Shown in pieces: positions 24,184 through 34,586 of a stretch of 64,000 nt of DNA; position 1 is the first letter of the stretch, and the number at the start of each line of letters is the position of its first letter. Both the position numbers and the translations under genes were made by a program. The DNA lies in the NCBI GenBank assembly GCA_025526935.1, contig JAHLKD010000076.1, positions 234,371 to 298,370 of the forward strand, written 5' to 3'. The DNA comes from Cladochytrium replicatum. Taxonomy: Eukaryota > Chytridiomycota > Chytridiomycetes > Cladochytriales > Cladochytriaceae. The notes below the pieces were generated by a model, which had not been told where the DNA came from, did no database searches, and saw only the letters and a program-made list of their open reading frames with translations.

Positions 24184-25075
24184 TGGGCGGCGGGAGTAAG
24201 GGAGGGGTGGGAGAGGGAGGGCGGAGCGAACTGAACGTTCGGCAGAACCGAGCTATTGTTGCGTTGTTTTGTGGATTTGAACTGAGTGCTGTTTCAGCTC
24301 GGGAACTAAAACCAACTGAAGCGGGAATATGAAATAGCCCGCACACCGAAATGGAGACTGGGAAATAAAGCCGTCCACTTGGGATGGGTGATGATAAGGG
24401 GGAAGTAAAACTGACACTGAAACTTGGCAGCGAAGAAAAGTTTTTCAAGCGAAGCACAGCTCTGCGCGAGGAAAGAAGTTGGGTTCGACGTGCAGACTCT
24501 TTTTAGCAGCCAAGAATGAGCAACACTTGTGTTCTGATTCACTGAGGTCAATGGGATTTCGGGAGACTTAAAAGATTAAGATTTTTGGAACACCACACGA
24601 AAGAACACTCGAACAATAGAATAGTTTGGCAGCGGCAGACAGTTGCTGGAGCGATGAAGAAGTACGCACCAGCTTCATGTTTTTCTATATAATTCAACAA
24701 TAACATCATCACAATTAAACACGCAGGGTTGTTCAGGTTGGGTTGCTTTTCAACAACCAAAGATAACAAGGCCATACCATTACCATTACTATTATCATCA
24801 TCATTACAGAGTTCACTCCCTAAATATTCTCCTGAAACTGTTCCATAAATTCACTACTCCCACACGTGTGTGCGGCAAAACCCTATCCGATCTTGAAAAT
24901 GCATTTATTAAACAAATAGCTCCGGAATACCTGCTATTTCCAGGAAAGATCTCGCTTGGCGGCAGCGGGTAAAGATCTCTGGGGGTCAGCGTGATCTCAT
25001 CTGCGCTGTTGCGTCTATCGGGTCGTTTACCAAAAAGCATCTCCCTTGACTTGCCTGCAAACCGATCTACCAATC
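24184..25075. other. Divergent intergenic/promoter region
   Basis: It lies between the minus-strand phosphatase and the plus-strand gene at 25076. No coding signal is recognised. It presumably holds both promoters; no clear TATA or operator-like motif stands out. Confidence 0.5.
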
Positions 25076-26025
25076 ATGGGAGGAGGCGACCTGGAGAATG
25101 CCCCTGGTACTGTGGCACCGAAGGAAAAGCCAAGTATTCCGCTCGGCACTCATCTGGGCATGGAATTCGTTGCTGCTGGTTTGTCCGCAGCATCCGTCTC
25201 TCCTTTCATCTCGATCATTGACAAGGTGAGTGCCGCCTAAAGAATCACAGCGCTTATTCTACCCACCTAACTGTCTCTTTCCAGGCCATCTTCTCAAACG
25301 CGAGTGGGAGAGAACATCTCCTCCCCGGCCTTTTCTCCGGCTTCAAGACACTCGTTACAAGCCCGGTCACCTTTGTCCGCCAACCGTCCTTCCTCATCGT
25401 ATTCGGTACCTATCACTTTACCTACACCGTCGCAAACTTCACACAAACGATCTGCGATCACAACCTCCGCCCATGGTTTTACCCCAAGTTTATCGCCACA
25501 TCCGTGGCCAACGTTTCCGCTTCGCTCGGAAAAGACATTTACTTCACAAAGGCCTTCGCAAAACCCGGCGCTCCATCTCGCGCGGTTCCTCTCGCATCGT
25601 ATCTATTGTATACCTCGCGTGACACGATGACCATCTACGGATCTTTCAACCTTCCGGGAATGTTTTCAAACTATGTTCAATCGCAGGGGCTTGTGAAGGA
25701 TCCGCATTCGGCGGAAACGCTTGCGCAGCTTGTGACCCCCCTCGCGGTACAGTTTGTGTCGTGTCCGTTGCACTTGACCGGAATGGACCTGTACAACCGC
25801 CCAGGCGTGACCGTTGGACATCGTCTTGAATTTATTAGAAAGGAATACCTGGGCACGGCTCTCGCACGATGTGCGAGGATATTCCCAGCATATGGAATTG
25901 GAGGAGTACTGAACACACACTTGCGGAAAGTTGGGCGTGGGTATTTGGATAATGCGGGTGAAACGGCCTCTAGTGCAGATCTTGGTGGTAGTAGCAAATA
26001 TTCAAATGAGAACTTTGAAGACTGA
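25076..26025 (+). CDS. Conserved fungal membrane-type protein of unknown function
   Basis: Two exons joined across a 59-bp intron (25226-25284) give about 296 residues starting MGGGDLENAPGTVAPKEKP. Notable stretches are EFVAAGLSAASVSPFISIIDKAIFSNASG, FSGFKTLVTSPVTFVRQPSFL, GTYHFTYTVANFTQ and YLLYTSRDTMTIYGSFNLPG. The spacing of hydrophobic and proline-containing segments is reminiscent of mitochondrial carrier-like proteins, but I do not see the carrier PX[DE]XX[KR] signature. I do not recognise a characterised family, so no function is given. Start and stop (TGA 26023-26025) are clean and the reading frame is well conserved in appearance. Confidence 0.8.
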
Positions 26026-26219
26026 AGTGGGGAAAGGTTCCATGTGAACAGCAGTTGGACATGGGTTAGTCGGTCCTAATAGATAGGGGAACTCCGTGTC
26101 AAAGTGTGCTATTAGCACCAAGTTGCAAAGGTCTGACGCGAGTGTGAGGAGGCCTGCTTTCCAATAAATCTGATGCTTTTTGGCTGCCTCCCAGAGTAAA
26201 CTTTTATTGACTATCTAAA

Positions 26220-27360
26220 AGGCTTGACGCTTCTCTGCCTTTAAGGCGGTGGCATCATCAGTCCACTACTATCCACCAGAACAGCACTTCCGCAGCTTCG
26301 TCCATTCCTGATTCCGTATAGTCCACTCCGCTTCCACCATTCCAGAACTTCGACATGCCAATTTTGCGATGCAAAAGTCATTGCCCCTTCCGTTCAACGA
26401 AGCTCAAGCCGGTTTCGTTTCTGTTCTTCCACAATTCTAGCACATTTAATGTGGCCATTTTGTGCTCGCCATGTCGACCGCGTGGTCGGTATGAGCAATT
26501 TCAATGCCTGATTCCTTCCACCAATGTAAAACGTCGACATTCGCCTTTGCCCTCCCAGAGTTTACCAAGGCATTGGTCCATTCGAACGCCAGTCCAGACG
26601 TCTGCCACCAGTCAAGCACAACGATGTCGCTAGCGTATGTGCAGATGCATTGAGGAACTTACTTCATTTTCAGGCCGCTCGATTGCCACCAGTCCAGTAG
26701 ATGCGTGTGTCCATGCTTGCTTGCTTCCGACATGGCACCACCCGACCAGTGCATGACGAGCCCACCGTAATTCCACCGCTTCAAAACATTCGTCCACCTA
26801 TTCTTGCTCGCACAATCCATAGCCAGAATGCAATACTTGAGCTCCAAGCCGCTCTCACGCCACCACGAAGCACGTCAACATGGCCCGTTCACTCGCCATA
26901 TCCATGGCCTTGACCCTCCATTCAAGTTCAGCCCAGACACTTTCCCCCACTTGAGCAAACGAACGTGTCCGAAAGCGCTCGCTAGATCCAACGCATCTGG
27001 GTCCCAACGGAGCTGCCGCCCGCTCGACGTCCACCGATCAAGCACCTCCACGCGTTGTCGTTTCCATACTCCGTTCCCGCTTCGAGACCACCAGTCGAGC
27101 GCATGTGCATGCCCGCCTGCGTTTGCAGAATCGACGGCATGGTCCGAATAACGTAATTCCGATCCGCACTCTTTCCAATCAAGAACCTCCGTGTGCCCAT
27201 CTCACTGGCGAGATCAATTTCCCCACTTGGACCATTCCACTGGAATTCTTTTAGCCGTGCATTGAGTCCGAAACCGAAAGTTTCGCCGGAGCTGTGCGCT
27301 TTGTTGTCATTTGGTATGAAAATGGAGCGTTTGAGGTGCAAGTTGAGTGCGCCGATGTTC
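26220..27360 (-). pseudogene. Ankyrin-like repeat protein relic
   Basis: The minus strand encodes, in changing frames, repeats of the form A-[ML]-[DS]-x-A-S-x-x-G-H-x-x-x-L-D-W-W-x-x-S-G-L. Examples are SEASKHGHTHLLDWWQSSGLKMK (26659-26730), DLASAFGHVRLLKWGKVSGL (about 26950), HALDWWSRSGN (about 27095) and VVLDWWQTSGLAFEW (about 26590). These match the degenerate ankyrin-like repeats with a WW signature that occur as large families in some zoosporic fungi and oomycetes. Frame changes and stops make it non-functional. Confidence 0.62.
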
Positions 27361-27502
27361 CCTAGAGGGCATGGGTCGCCTGATAGGACGCCATGGATGG
27401 GTTCGGCCTTGAAGTGCGAGCGACGGAATTGGGGAGCGTCGATCAGTTCGATGGGCGATAAAATTTTGATTCTGAAGCCACTTTCTGCTGTGCGGTTGCG
27501 AA

Positions 27503-28113
27503 ATGCACCACATTGTCCAATACAAAGACGAGTCGCAACTGCCCTCCGTCATATCCCTCATCGAAAACGACCTGTCGGAACCATATTCAATCTACACATA
27601 CAGATACTTTATCCACAACTGGCCAGAATTGTGCTTCCTCGCTTTCGAAGGCTCACATGGCGAATATGACGAACAACGGCGATGCATCGGCGTAATCGTA
27701 AGCAAGCTCGATCAGCATCGTGGTGACCGTATGCGTGGGTACATTGCAATGTTAGCCGTTGCAAAGGATTTCAGAAAAATGGGAATAGGTAAGGAGGGTT
27801 TTGGAATACCTAAATGGGAGATGAAGTCTGTTCGATTAAACAGGGTGCTTGTATTTCTAGGGCGGGAATTGGTGGAAACGGCTTGTTTGAGGATGAAGGA
27901 ACTTAATGCTGACGAGGTGATTCTGGAGACCGAAGTGACGAATGCAACTGCACTTGGGCTGTACGAGAACCTGGGATTTGTTCGCGACAAGAGGCTCGCC
28001 AGATACTACTTGAACGGTGTAGATGCGTACAGGTGGGAACATGTCTGCCGAATTTGCATACTTTCGCTGAGCTTCCGCTTTTGTTTGTCAGATTGAAACT
28101 GTGGTTCACATAG
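27503..28113 (+). CDS. NAA30: NatC N-alpha-acetyltransferase catalytic subunit (Naa30/Mak3)
   Basis: This enzyme acetylates the N-terminal Met of proteins starting Met-Leu/Ile/Phe/Trp as part of the ribosome-associated NatC complex. The GNAT fold is complete: [30 protein letters not shown] at the N-terminus, [19 protein letters not shown] followed by the acetyl-CoA loop [36 protein letters not shown] and [12 protein letters not shown]. Two GT-AG introns are needed. The first, 27789-27860, joins MGIG to RELVETAC. The second, 28033-28091, joins AYR to LKLWFT and stop TAG at 28111-28113. The start at 27503 fits the family length of about 160 residues. Confidence 0.93.
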
Positions 28114-28227
28114 AATTGATACATGGACGCATTCCCGAGCCCTGAAATGTACTCAATGATTCGTGGTATAATTTATTTATCAAAAGACAGAGTATCTGGT
28201 TGATGGTTATGGAATCGTTTCAAACGA

Positions 28228-28690
28228 TCATTTCTCAACAGAGTATGCGACAGAGTGAGAGACCTGAAGGCGCTCTTCTCGTTCATACCAGCTCTGGTCG
28301 GTGGGTCCTCCTCCGAATGCATTGCCAAACCAATATCGTCCACCAGTATCACCGCTGTTGTTTCCTGGAGAAGGAGTGCTGATCAATAAACCAAGCTACC
28401 ATTGTGTGCAATTTCTGTTTCCTTCTACCCTGCGAAACAATAAAGGAAGTGCATCCTGAGAGTGATCGCACTTTCTCCGCCATAAACGCGATGAAACCGT
28501 CAACATCGTATTCTTGAAGTTCTGCATGGCAACCCATCATCATGTGTCGCGGGAACAGTTTTTTTCCGGCGAGCCAGTTCAAGGGTTCTTCCAGTGGAAC
28601 TTTGACGAAGACTTTGCCGACAATCTCAAGTTTCCGTGGCGGCATTGTCTGCAACAATGTGGCGTCCTACAGTCTGTAAATTTGGAGGAA
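28228..28690 (-). pseudogene. Small secreted-protein paralogue 1, 5' end unclear
   Basis: The gene is inverted relative to its two relatives at 28.9 and 29.8 kb. It reads VFVKVPLEEPLNWLAGKKLFP, MMMGCHAELQEYDVDGFIAF, CTSFIVSQ and, after an intron (about 28435-28372), NNSGDTGGRYWFGNAFGGG and SWYEREERLQVSHSVAYSVEK with TGA at 28228-28230. Compared with its relatives the body is intact, but I cannot find a signal peptide exon in frame. It could use an unrecognised first exon or be broken at the 5' end. Function unknown. Confidence 0.7.
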
Positions 28691-28899
28691 TTCAAAGTAC
28701 ATATACCACCGCTCGAGATGTCACGGACAGCCGCTGCAATAAAAATTTACAACTGATGACATATGGAACTTTTTAAGAATCTTCGATATTTGAGCACAAT
28801 CACACATAACATATCTTTTAAGCAAATTTTGGGGGGACCGCTCGGCAATTTTCAATACAAAAGCACATCACCAACCCGGTACCCCTATTTCACATCGCA

Positions 28900-29390
28900 A
28901 TGCAGTTCAAACTCGTTCTCCTCTTCTTCACAGCTCTGATATCGGCCATCTCGGCCGCTCCCATCTCGGCGCAGCTCGAAGCTCGCCAGGTCAATACCGC
29001 GGTCTTTGTCAAAGTCCCGCTCGCCGAGCCGTTGAACTGGATTGCTGGTAGCCGTCTGTTCCCTTCCAACATCATCGCGGGTTACCATGCCGACTTGTCC
29101 GAGTACAACGAAGACGGATATGTTGCCTACATTCTCGCTCAGTGCAGGACGTTCAAGGATTGTACCTCTTTCGAGATTTTCCAAGGTAAAGCTTTATTGG
29201 TGCTATGTGATAGGAGAATGGGTGCTTACTGCATGCTTTTGGGACAGGAAATAACAGCGGTTCTGACGGGGGAAGGTTCTGGTTCGGCTACGTGTACCGT
29301 GGAGGTGCTACCAACCCCGCTTGGTATGAACGTTACGATGACCCCACCGCGGCTGTCACGAACTCAGTCGCTTACACCATCAAGGCGTGA
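28900..29390 (+). CDS. Small secreted protein, paralogue 2
   Basis: A 142-residue protein begins with a clear signal peptide (MQFKLVLLFFTALISAISAAP). The mature part contains QVNTAVFVKVPLAEPLNWIAGSRLFPS, GYHADLSEYNEDGYVAYI, two cysteines in CRTFKDCTSF, then NNSGSDGGRFWFGYVYRGG and ATNPAWYERYDDPTAAVTNSVAYTIKA. A 62-bp intron (29186-29247) splits it after the SFEIFQG region. I do not recognise a characterised family. The two-cysteine spacing, the asparagine-rich loop and the repeated tandem paralogues suggest a small extracellular or wall-associated protein. The unspliced open frame continues through the intron and gives an unrelated tail, so the splice matters. Confidence 0.82.
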
Positions 29391-29772
29391 ATAACTCCGC
29401 TTACAGCTTTCCCTTTTTCATGCAATCTGCATTGCTCCTGTTCTAAACCGTCATGACATACCTTCTATGATTCTGTGCTGAACAATGGATAAATATCTGC
29501 ACCACTTTGATTATAACTTCCCTCACATCGTACGTGGAAGTGATGATGAGGAACTGCTATGTTACACCTATGCTCTGAAAGAAGCATACCGCAACATCGC
29601 TATTGGCAAACCCAGCGCTCTGCAATAATCACATGCCGGACATTTCGCAGCCCGATGTCTTCCAAAATGACGTTTGGTTCAAATTTTTATGTTCGGCTTA
29701 CCTCCTTTCCCGAAAGAGGGACCAGGATTGCCATAAAGCTCCTTGACCCATCGAAGCTTCAGAAACTCAAAC

Positions 29773-30253
29773 ATGCACATGCAATTCAACGCCCTTTTTC
29801 TTGCCCTGTTAGCGCTTTTCGTGAGCGCTCTCTCTGCGCCGGTTGCTGTGGAAGAACGCCAGATCAACACCGCGACATTTGTGAAGGTGGCCCTCGACGC
29901 ACCTCTGAACTGGGTCGAGGGTACTCGCCTGTTCCCGTCAGCCATGATCGCCGGATACAGCGCCGGCGCAGACGAGTACGATGAAGCTGGATACGCAGCG
30001 TTTATTCTCGAGAAATGCCGTTCTTTCAAGGCATGCACTTCATTCATGGTTTACCAAGGTAATTGTCAACTGCACTCCTGCTCGTTGAGCTCAATAACGT
30101 ATTCTCAATAGGAAACAACAGCGGATCCACTGGCGGACGCTACTGGTTCGGCCATGTGTTCGAGGTGGTGCGACCAACCCTGCCTGGTACGAGCGTTACG
30201 ATGACCCCGCCGCGGCCGTCACCAACTCAGTTGGGTACACGATCCGCGCATGA
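29773..30253 (+). pseudogene. Small secreted protein, paralogue 3, frameshifted near 30161
   Basis: Exon 1 is intact, with signal peptide MHMQFNALFLALLALFVSALSAP and mature VNERQ-like start, FVKVALDAPLNWVEGTRLFPS, YSAGADEYDEAGYAAFI and CRSFKACTSFMVYQG. After the intron (about 30058-30112) it reads NNSGSTGGRYWFGHVF and then slips frame by one base. In the +1 frame it resumes GGATNPAWYERYDDPAAAVTNSVGYTIRA with TGA at 30251-30253, matching paralogue 2. The one-base loss lies near 30161 (GTGTTCGAGGTGG). Without correction the protein ends at 30296 with an unrelated tail. It is either a recent pseudogene or an assembly error. Confidence 0.78.
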
Positions 30254-30414
30254 TCGGGGCTTTCGCACAAGTGACATTGCTCTTGCATATCTATGAAATC
30301 TACTTCTCTGTTTTGATTGGCTGGATGCCTGTCTGATTGGATCAAAATGATCCGATTGTTCAATTCTATGATACATTTCAATCTACATACGATTGTTCAA
30401 TTCTATGGTACATT

Positions 30415-30620
30415 TCAATCTATATCAGATTTTGCATTCCCCCAAAAGTTGGTCAACTCGGTGAGCGCATGGAAAATGGTCTGCTGCATGTAAAAGCCTG
30501 ACCAGCTCGCGACTTGGTTGAGCTGATCGAAATACACTGCAGGTGCGGGTGCGATGATCCCGTCGTAGGCGTCAAGGTATCGCTGGGCGATCATGAGACC
30601 TTGTCGACTGTGGTTTGAAC
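30415..30620 (-). pseudogene. Tannase/feruloyl esterase fragment
   Basis: A minus-strand stretch reads SRQGLMIAQRYLDAYDGIIAPAPA, matching the segment after the catalytic serine in the fungal tannase family (CxxGGRQGLxxAQRxPxxYDGIxAGAPA). It ends about 38 codons later. The catalytic serine part (GGR before RQG) is altered to NHSRQG and upstream sequence is out of frame, so this is a scrap of a secreted esterase gene. Confidence 0.65.
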
Positions 30621-30874
30621 AAGAACGCTTCCAATCCAAATTTTCTTGCACCCACGCCCGCACCAGTCGACATTCCCATCACCATGTACAGAAGAATGGG
30701 TGGTGGTGTGTGCGGAAAAGAGGAATCAACGAACGTGTGAAAGTCGACACGAAGGACGAACTTATCACCGAGAAAATGTCGAGGCAGCTCCATATGTTTC
30801 GCCGGTGAGCTGTTCTTTTGCATAGTGTCATTTGATCATGCTGACCAGTCTTGAAGGCCAATGTATTAGAGGGA

Positions 30875-32281
30875 TCACGCCTGAACTTGCAGCATCACTT
30901 GCGTATCATAATGAAAGAAAATGAGACAATATTCGCTGTTCGCGTGCTGTGCATCGCTGAGCTGTGAAACAACTTCTTGCACGTGTGCTTCCAAAGTGTG
31001 GACCGTCTCGTGTAGCATCCGATTCTCGCTCTGAGAGTCGCCGAGCTTGGATTCCTGGCTAACAGTGCGCTGATCAATCTGGTTCTGGAGATTCTTCTCA
31101 ATTTGGTATAATAGCGCGCGCACCTCTGAAAAGCGAGCTTCCGACTCGCGAGACTTGCTGCACAGCTCTTCGTTCTCACGCTTGGTGTTGGTGAGTTTGG
31201 TCCGAACGCTCGAAATCTCATAAGTGAGATCAGTGATGCTGCTCTGAAGATCCCCTTTGTTCTCCAGGCTGGAAATGTTTTCAGAGAGTCGAAGCTCGAG
31301 CTCACCAGACCTTGCTCGCACATCCTCAGTCTCACAACGAGAGTCTCTGAGTTGAACACTCAGACTGGTGACTGTGTTAACGAGGTCGGACTTCTCTTGC
31401 TCTCATCGAGAGAGAATTGCAAGCTGGCCCGCAAAGCGTCCGTTTCGGCTTGAGCAGCGACGAACTTTTCCTCAAGAGCTGCAAGCTTTGTAACCTCTTC
31501 CTCGCGAGCTTTCACGGCAGCTTCTTTGGCAATGGCTGCGCGCCTCACCAACTCGTGCTTCTTTTCATTCAGTTCCAATGTCCTGATTCGGTTGTTTGCC
31601 TTCGCTTTTACAGAAGCTTCAATTTTGGCAAGAGCTCCCCTCACAATGTCGATCTTGCCCTTGAACGAGTGCACAAGCTCCCGGGTCTGAATGTGCTTCC
31701 GTTTCGTGTTCTCGTGATGTTCTTGTAGTACACGATGTTGGCGAGCAATCTTGACAGTCTTGGTTGTCTGTGCTCACAGTTTTTCATCCTTCTGTGAAAG
31801 CTCGCTGCTCTTCTGTCCCAGTTCTATTTCCTTTATGGACGGCTCGGAGTCTTTGCGTGAAAGTAATGCGTCCTTCTTTGTCAGTTCGGCATCCTTCTTG
31901 TTCAGTTCCTTGGGTGCCCTCAGGTTTTCGTCCATCATGGTGAGGTCATCTTCCTTTGTTGCAAGTTCGATGTTCCTCTTCAACAGCTTCTCGTCCTTTG
32001 TTGCAACTTGTAGCCAGACTCCCGGCTTTGGATTTGATATCGCCGTCTCTGCTCGCTATCTGCGGGACCGTGACTTCAAGGTCCTCTTGTACCTTCGTTA
32101 GTTCCGCGTTCATTCGTGCCTCCAAACGATTCCTTTCTGCTGTTGTTTCCAAGTGGATGCGATCAGTCACTCTTGTGGTATGCTCCTTCACAAATTCGGT
32201 GAAGAATCGACGCACACTGCGTCCAATGGGATGGTTACGACGCTGAGACGGCCGAATGCGAAAGGGAGCGCGGCAATGCAT
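30875..32281 (-). pseudogene. Coiled-coil protein relic
   Basis: Four overlapping frames on the minus strand together encode a long heptad-rich protein: FVKEHTTRVTDRIHLETTAERNRLEARMNAELTK (about 32170), ELNKKDAELTKKDALLSRKDSE with a repeating K-D-x-E/L-L pattern (about 31870), HELVRRAAIAKEAAVKAREEEVTKLAALEEK (about 31540) and ENEELCSKSRESEARFSEVRALLYQIEKNLQNQ (about 31150). The frames change near 32020, 31750 and 31350, with short out-of-frame joins. Some could be introns, but no consistent GT-AG set was found. Function unknown; long coiled coils of this type are often cytoskeletal. Confidence 0.55.
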
Positions 32282-32393
32282 CCGCGAACAAAATATGCTG
32301 CAGAGGTGAATGGGGACGTGGATTCACCGGATACGAAGAAGAAAAGCGGGAAAAGCACGATCTGGGGTGGATGGGGGGTAGGCGATACAAAAC

Positions 32394-33717
32394 GCATTCA
32401 GATCAGCGGATGATTTTATGGTGGACGCAATCAACGCGTAACAGAAGGCAGGGAATTGATTTGATATTTACTTACCACGAGATTGAGATTCCTCTGCGCA
32501 ATAGCACGCAGCACGTTGGGTCTGTCTTTGTCTGGCTTCTGTTTCATCGTGCGGGAGGACCAAAGCGGACGTGTCGAAGCGAGAATTCCAAATCGGGACA
32601 GTCTTGCAAGCGAGAATAACTAAACTATTGAAAATCTGAGAAGTTTATGAGGAGGGAAAGAAAGTTTGCCCAACCGTAGTGTATTGGAAGAAACTGACCT
32701 TGATCTCATAAGGATTCCATGTCGATTGTAATACACAATGCGTATGTCGAGTATGTTTTGGATGGCAGTCAACAGTCGAATTCTCGCAGGGGTTAATTTC
32801 GTAAACGATGACGGCGCTGTGGGGGAATGCCGCCCATACCCAAGTCATGATACAGAAGGCGATTGGATGGGTTGTCAACGTTGGCTGACTTCATGCTAAC
32901 GCCCATGCTCCAATCGCAATCTCATTTGACGTTAAATGGATTGGACTGAATCGGCGCAAGATCTGACCTTCCACTTCTGTGTGTGAGAATGGCTGGTCTT
33001 CCAACCCACAGAAGTGCCAACCAGCAAGATCAAGAAGCTCGCTTCAAGAACTGCTTTGATTAAAATCATTACATAGATTAAGAGCACTGCTTCAATCAAG
33101 AGCTTTATTTGCCCACAAGCCCGGCTGCTGGTAACTCCAAAAAGGTGGTGTTTTACGAGTTGAGTCGGATCTGAAGACTGACGGAAACAAAGAAATCGAA
33201 TACATGACTAAAAACGTTGAAGCTCAGAATATATGTACAATTACGCGTGATCAAAGTTCCAGCGAAACAAACGTGCATTTAGAATGGTGTTGTCCAAGTG
33301 AAGCGTTCACCAACCTGGTGTACTCAATCATCGCTTCAACAAGTGAATTATGGTGTGACATGTTCAACATGTTCATCATGACTTGAGCTTCTCCCTGCCC
33401 ATCCTCAGACGTTCGAAGGAGATAAGGTCTTTAAGCGTGTAAGTTATCAGACCCATCATGCCGCCGAAACGAGCTCCGAAAACTATCGCCAGTTTCGCCT
33501 GCTCCATTTTGTTGATGTGACTATACTCAGCAACTCTTCCAAAAGGTTAAGCACAACAATATTTTCTCTGGTATGCTTACCGCTGTAAATGCCTCAAGAG
33601 CGTTTCGAGTGCACGGAAGTTGGGCTCTGGCAACATGTACATTGTATCGCGCAGCCGCAAAAGCCGCTCATCCCTATCTTCCACGCCGAAATTTCAATCA
33701 GTCTCTTGTAGATCGCA
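32394..33717 (-). repeat. Right arm of the 1.3-kb inverted duplication
   Basis: The reverse complement of 9187-10514. It contains a broken copy of the last exons of the RhoGAP gene (about 33235-33717, minus strand; reads such as KTLLRHLQR and the conserved KMEP stretch are recognisable). The flanks differ: a coiled-coil relic on one side and a P5 ATPase scrap on the other. Confidence 0.92.
33235..33717 (-). pseudogene. RhoGAP gene 3' fragment in inverted copy
   Basis: This is the inverted partner of 9187-9667. It lacks the SH3, WW, PH and the start of the GAP domain, including the arginine finger, so it cannot encode an active GAP. The protein-coding portion shows more base differences from the left arm than the non-coding portion does, on reading by eye. 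Confidence 0.8.
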
Positions 33718-33773
33718 CGAACAACCTTTACTCGTCCCCTACCCCGTCGGAGTCACAACCTCACCCTCCCCGT

Positions 33774-34130
33774 TCAAAGTCCAACGAGCTCTCGTTCGCC
33801 ACCGCCCCGCCGTGCACAAGCACAACCACACCAACCGTCTTCCTCGTCGTTCACATCGTCTTCAAACAGACAAGTGTCGGTGCGCTGCGAATTCGCGGCT
33901 CGGATCTCGATCACGTCGCCGGGGACCAGATCATGCGTGCTCAGATCTTTCCACACGCCGTCGCGGAGCGTGCGCGTGCGGCCCGTAAACGACGCCATTT
34001 TGAGCACGCGGCGCTGGGCGGCGAGATACACGTACACTTCGGGCGAGGCCATGATCACGACGGTCGGGACGAGACCAATGTAGTGGTACCCGTAGGGGTA
34101 CCAGATAAACAGCATCATCATCTGGTAGAT
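33774..34130 (-). pseudogene. P5-type ATPase fragment (ATP13A/Ypk9-like)
   Basis: One exon reads FIWYPYGYHYIGLVPTVVIM and then VLKMASFTGRTRTLRDGVWKDLSTHDLVPGDVIEI, the actuator-domain entry of P5-type transport ATPases, where the LVPGDVIEI motif is diagnostic of P-type ATPases. It is cut at the right arm of the inverted duplication, and no catalytic domain is present. P5B is my preferred subtype because of YHY and the motif spacing, but this is tentative. A 208-codon frame on the plus strand is its antisense shadow. Confidence 0.65.
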
Positions 34131-34586
34131 ATACAGTTAGTCCGGGAATATACAAGAATAGGACAGTTAGGAGGGAAGAGTGTCTTTGTGAGTTTATAAA
34201 CTTACTATCCTCATTCGGCCCGACGATTAGGGCGAGTCGTTTGCGCCGACCCTTTAGCCGTAAAAGTTTGAGTCTCACCGGAACCGCGGCCAAATTGCAG
34301 GGAAATATTGCTGTCGCCATGGAGATCCATTACTTTTCTTTTCGCCTCTTTAGAGCAAGCGGAATAGATGAGGTCTTCAGTGCTGGGCGAGCGAGTACGA
34401 GTACGGTTCGCCAGCAGCGGATCGGTCGTCGTCGGAGGGCAGCACCAGGAGATCCAAAATATTGCAAATTTTTTGAAAATTTTTTGAATTTGATATTCTG
34501 AATTTGAGACTGGCCTCGGGATGGTGGACGGCTTTGTTGAACTGCTGTTTGAGCAGTAACTATTATATTATACAACTTGAACAAAA
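34131..34586. other. Intergenic stretch downstream of the polyketide synthase
   Basis: It holds the 3' flank of the synthase and probable remains of the P5 ATPase gene's 5' exons (about 34130-34320, different frame). No other gene is seen. Confidence 0.45.

Noticed and set aside
9187-33717. The inverted arms as ends of one large DNA transposon
   Set aside because: The arms contain a fragment of a resident gene (RhoGAP), no transposase was found between them, and the interval holds ordinary genes.
33573-34199. 208-codon plus-strand frame
   Set aside because: Antisense to the RhoGAP copy and P5 ATPase fragment; composition follows the minus-strand coding signal.
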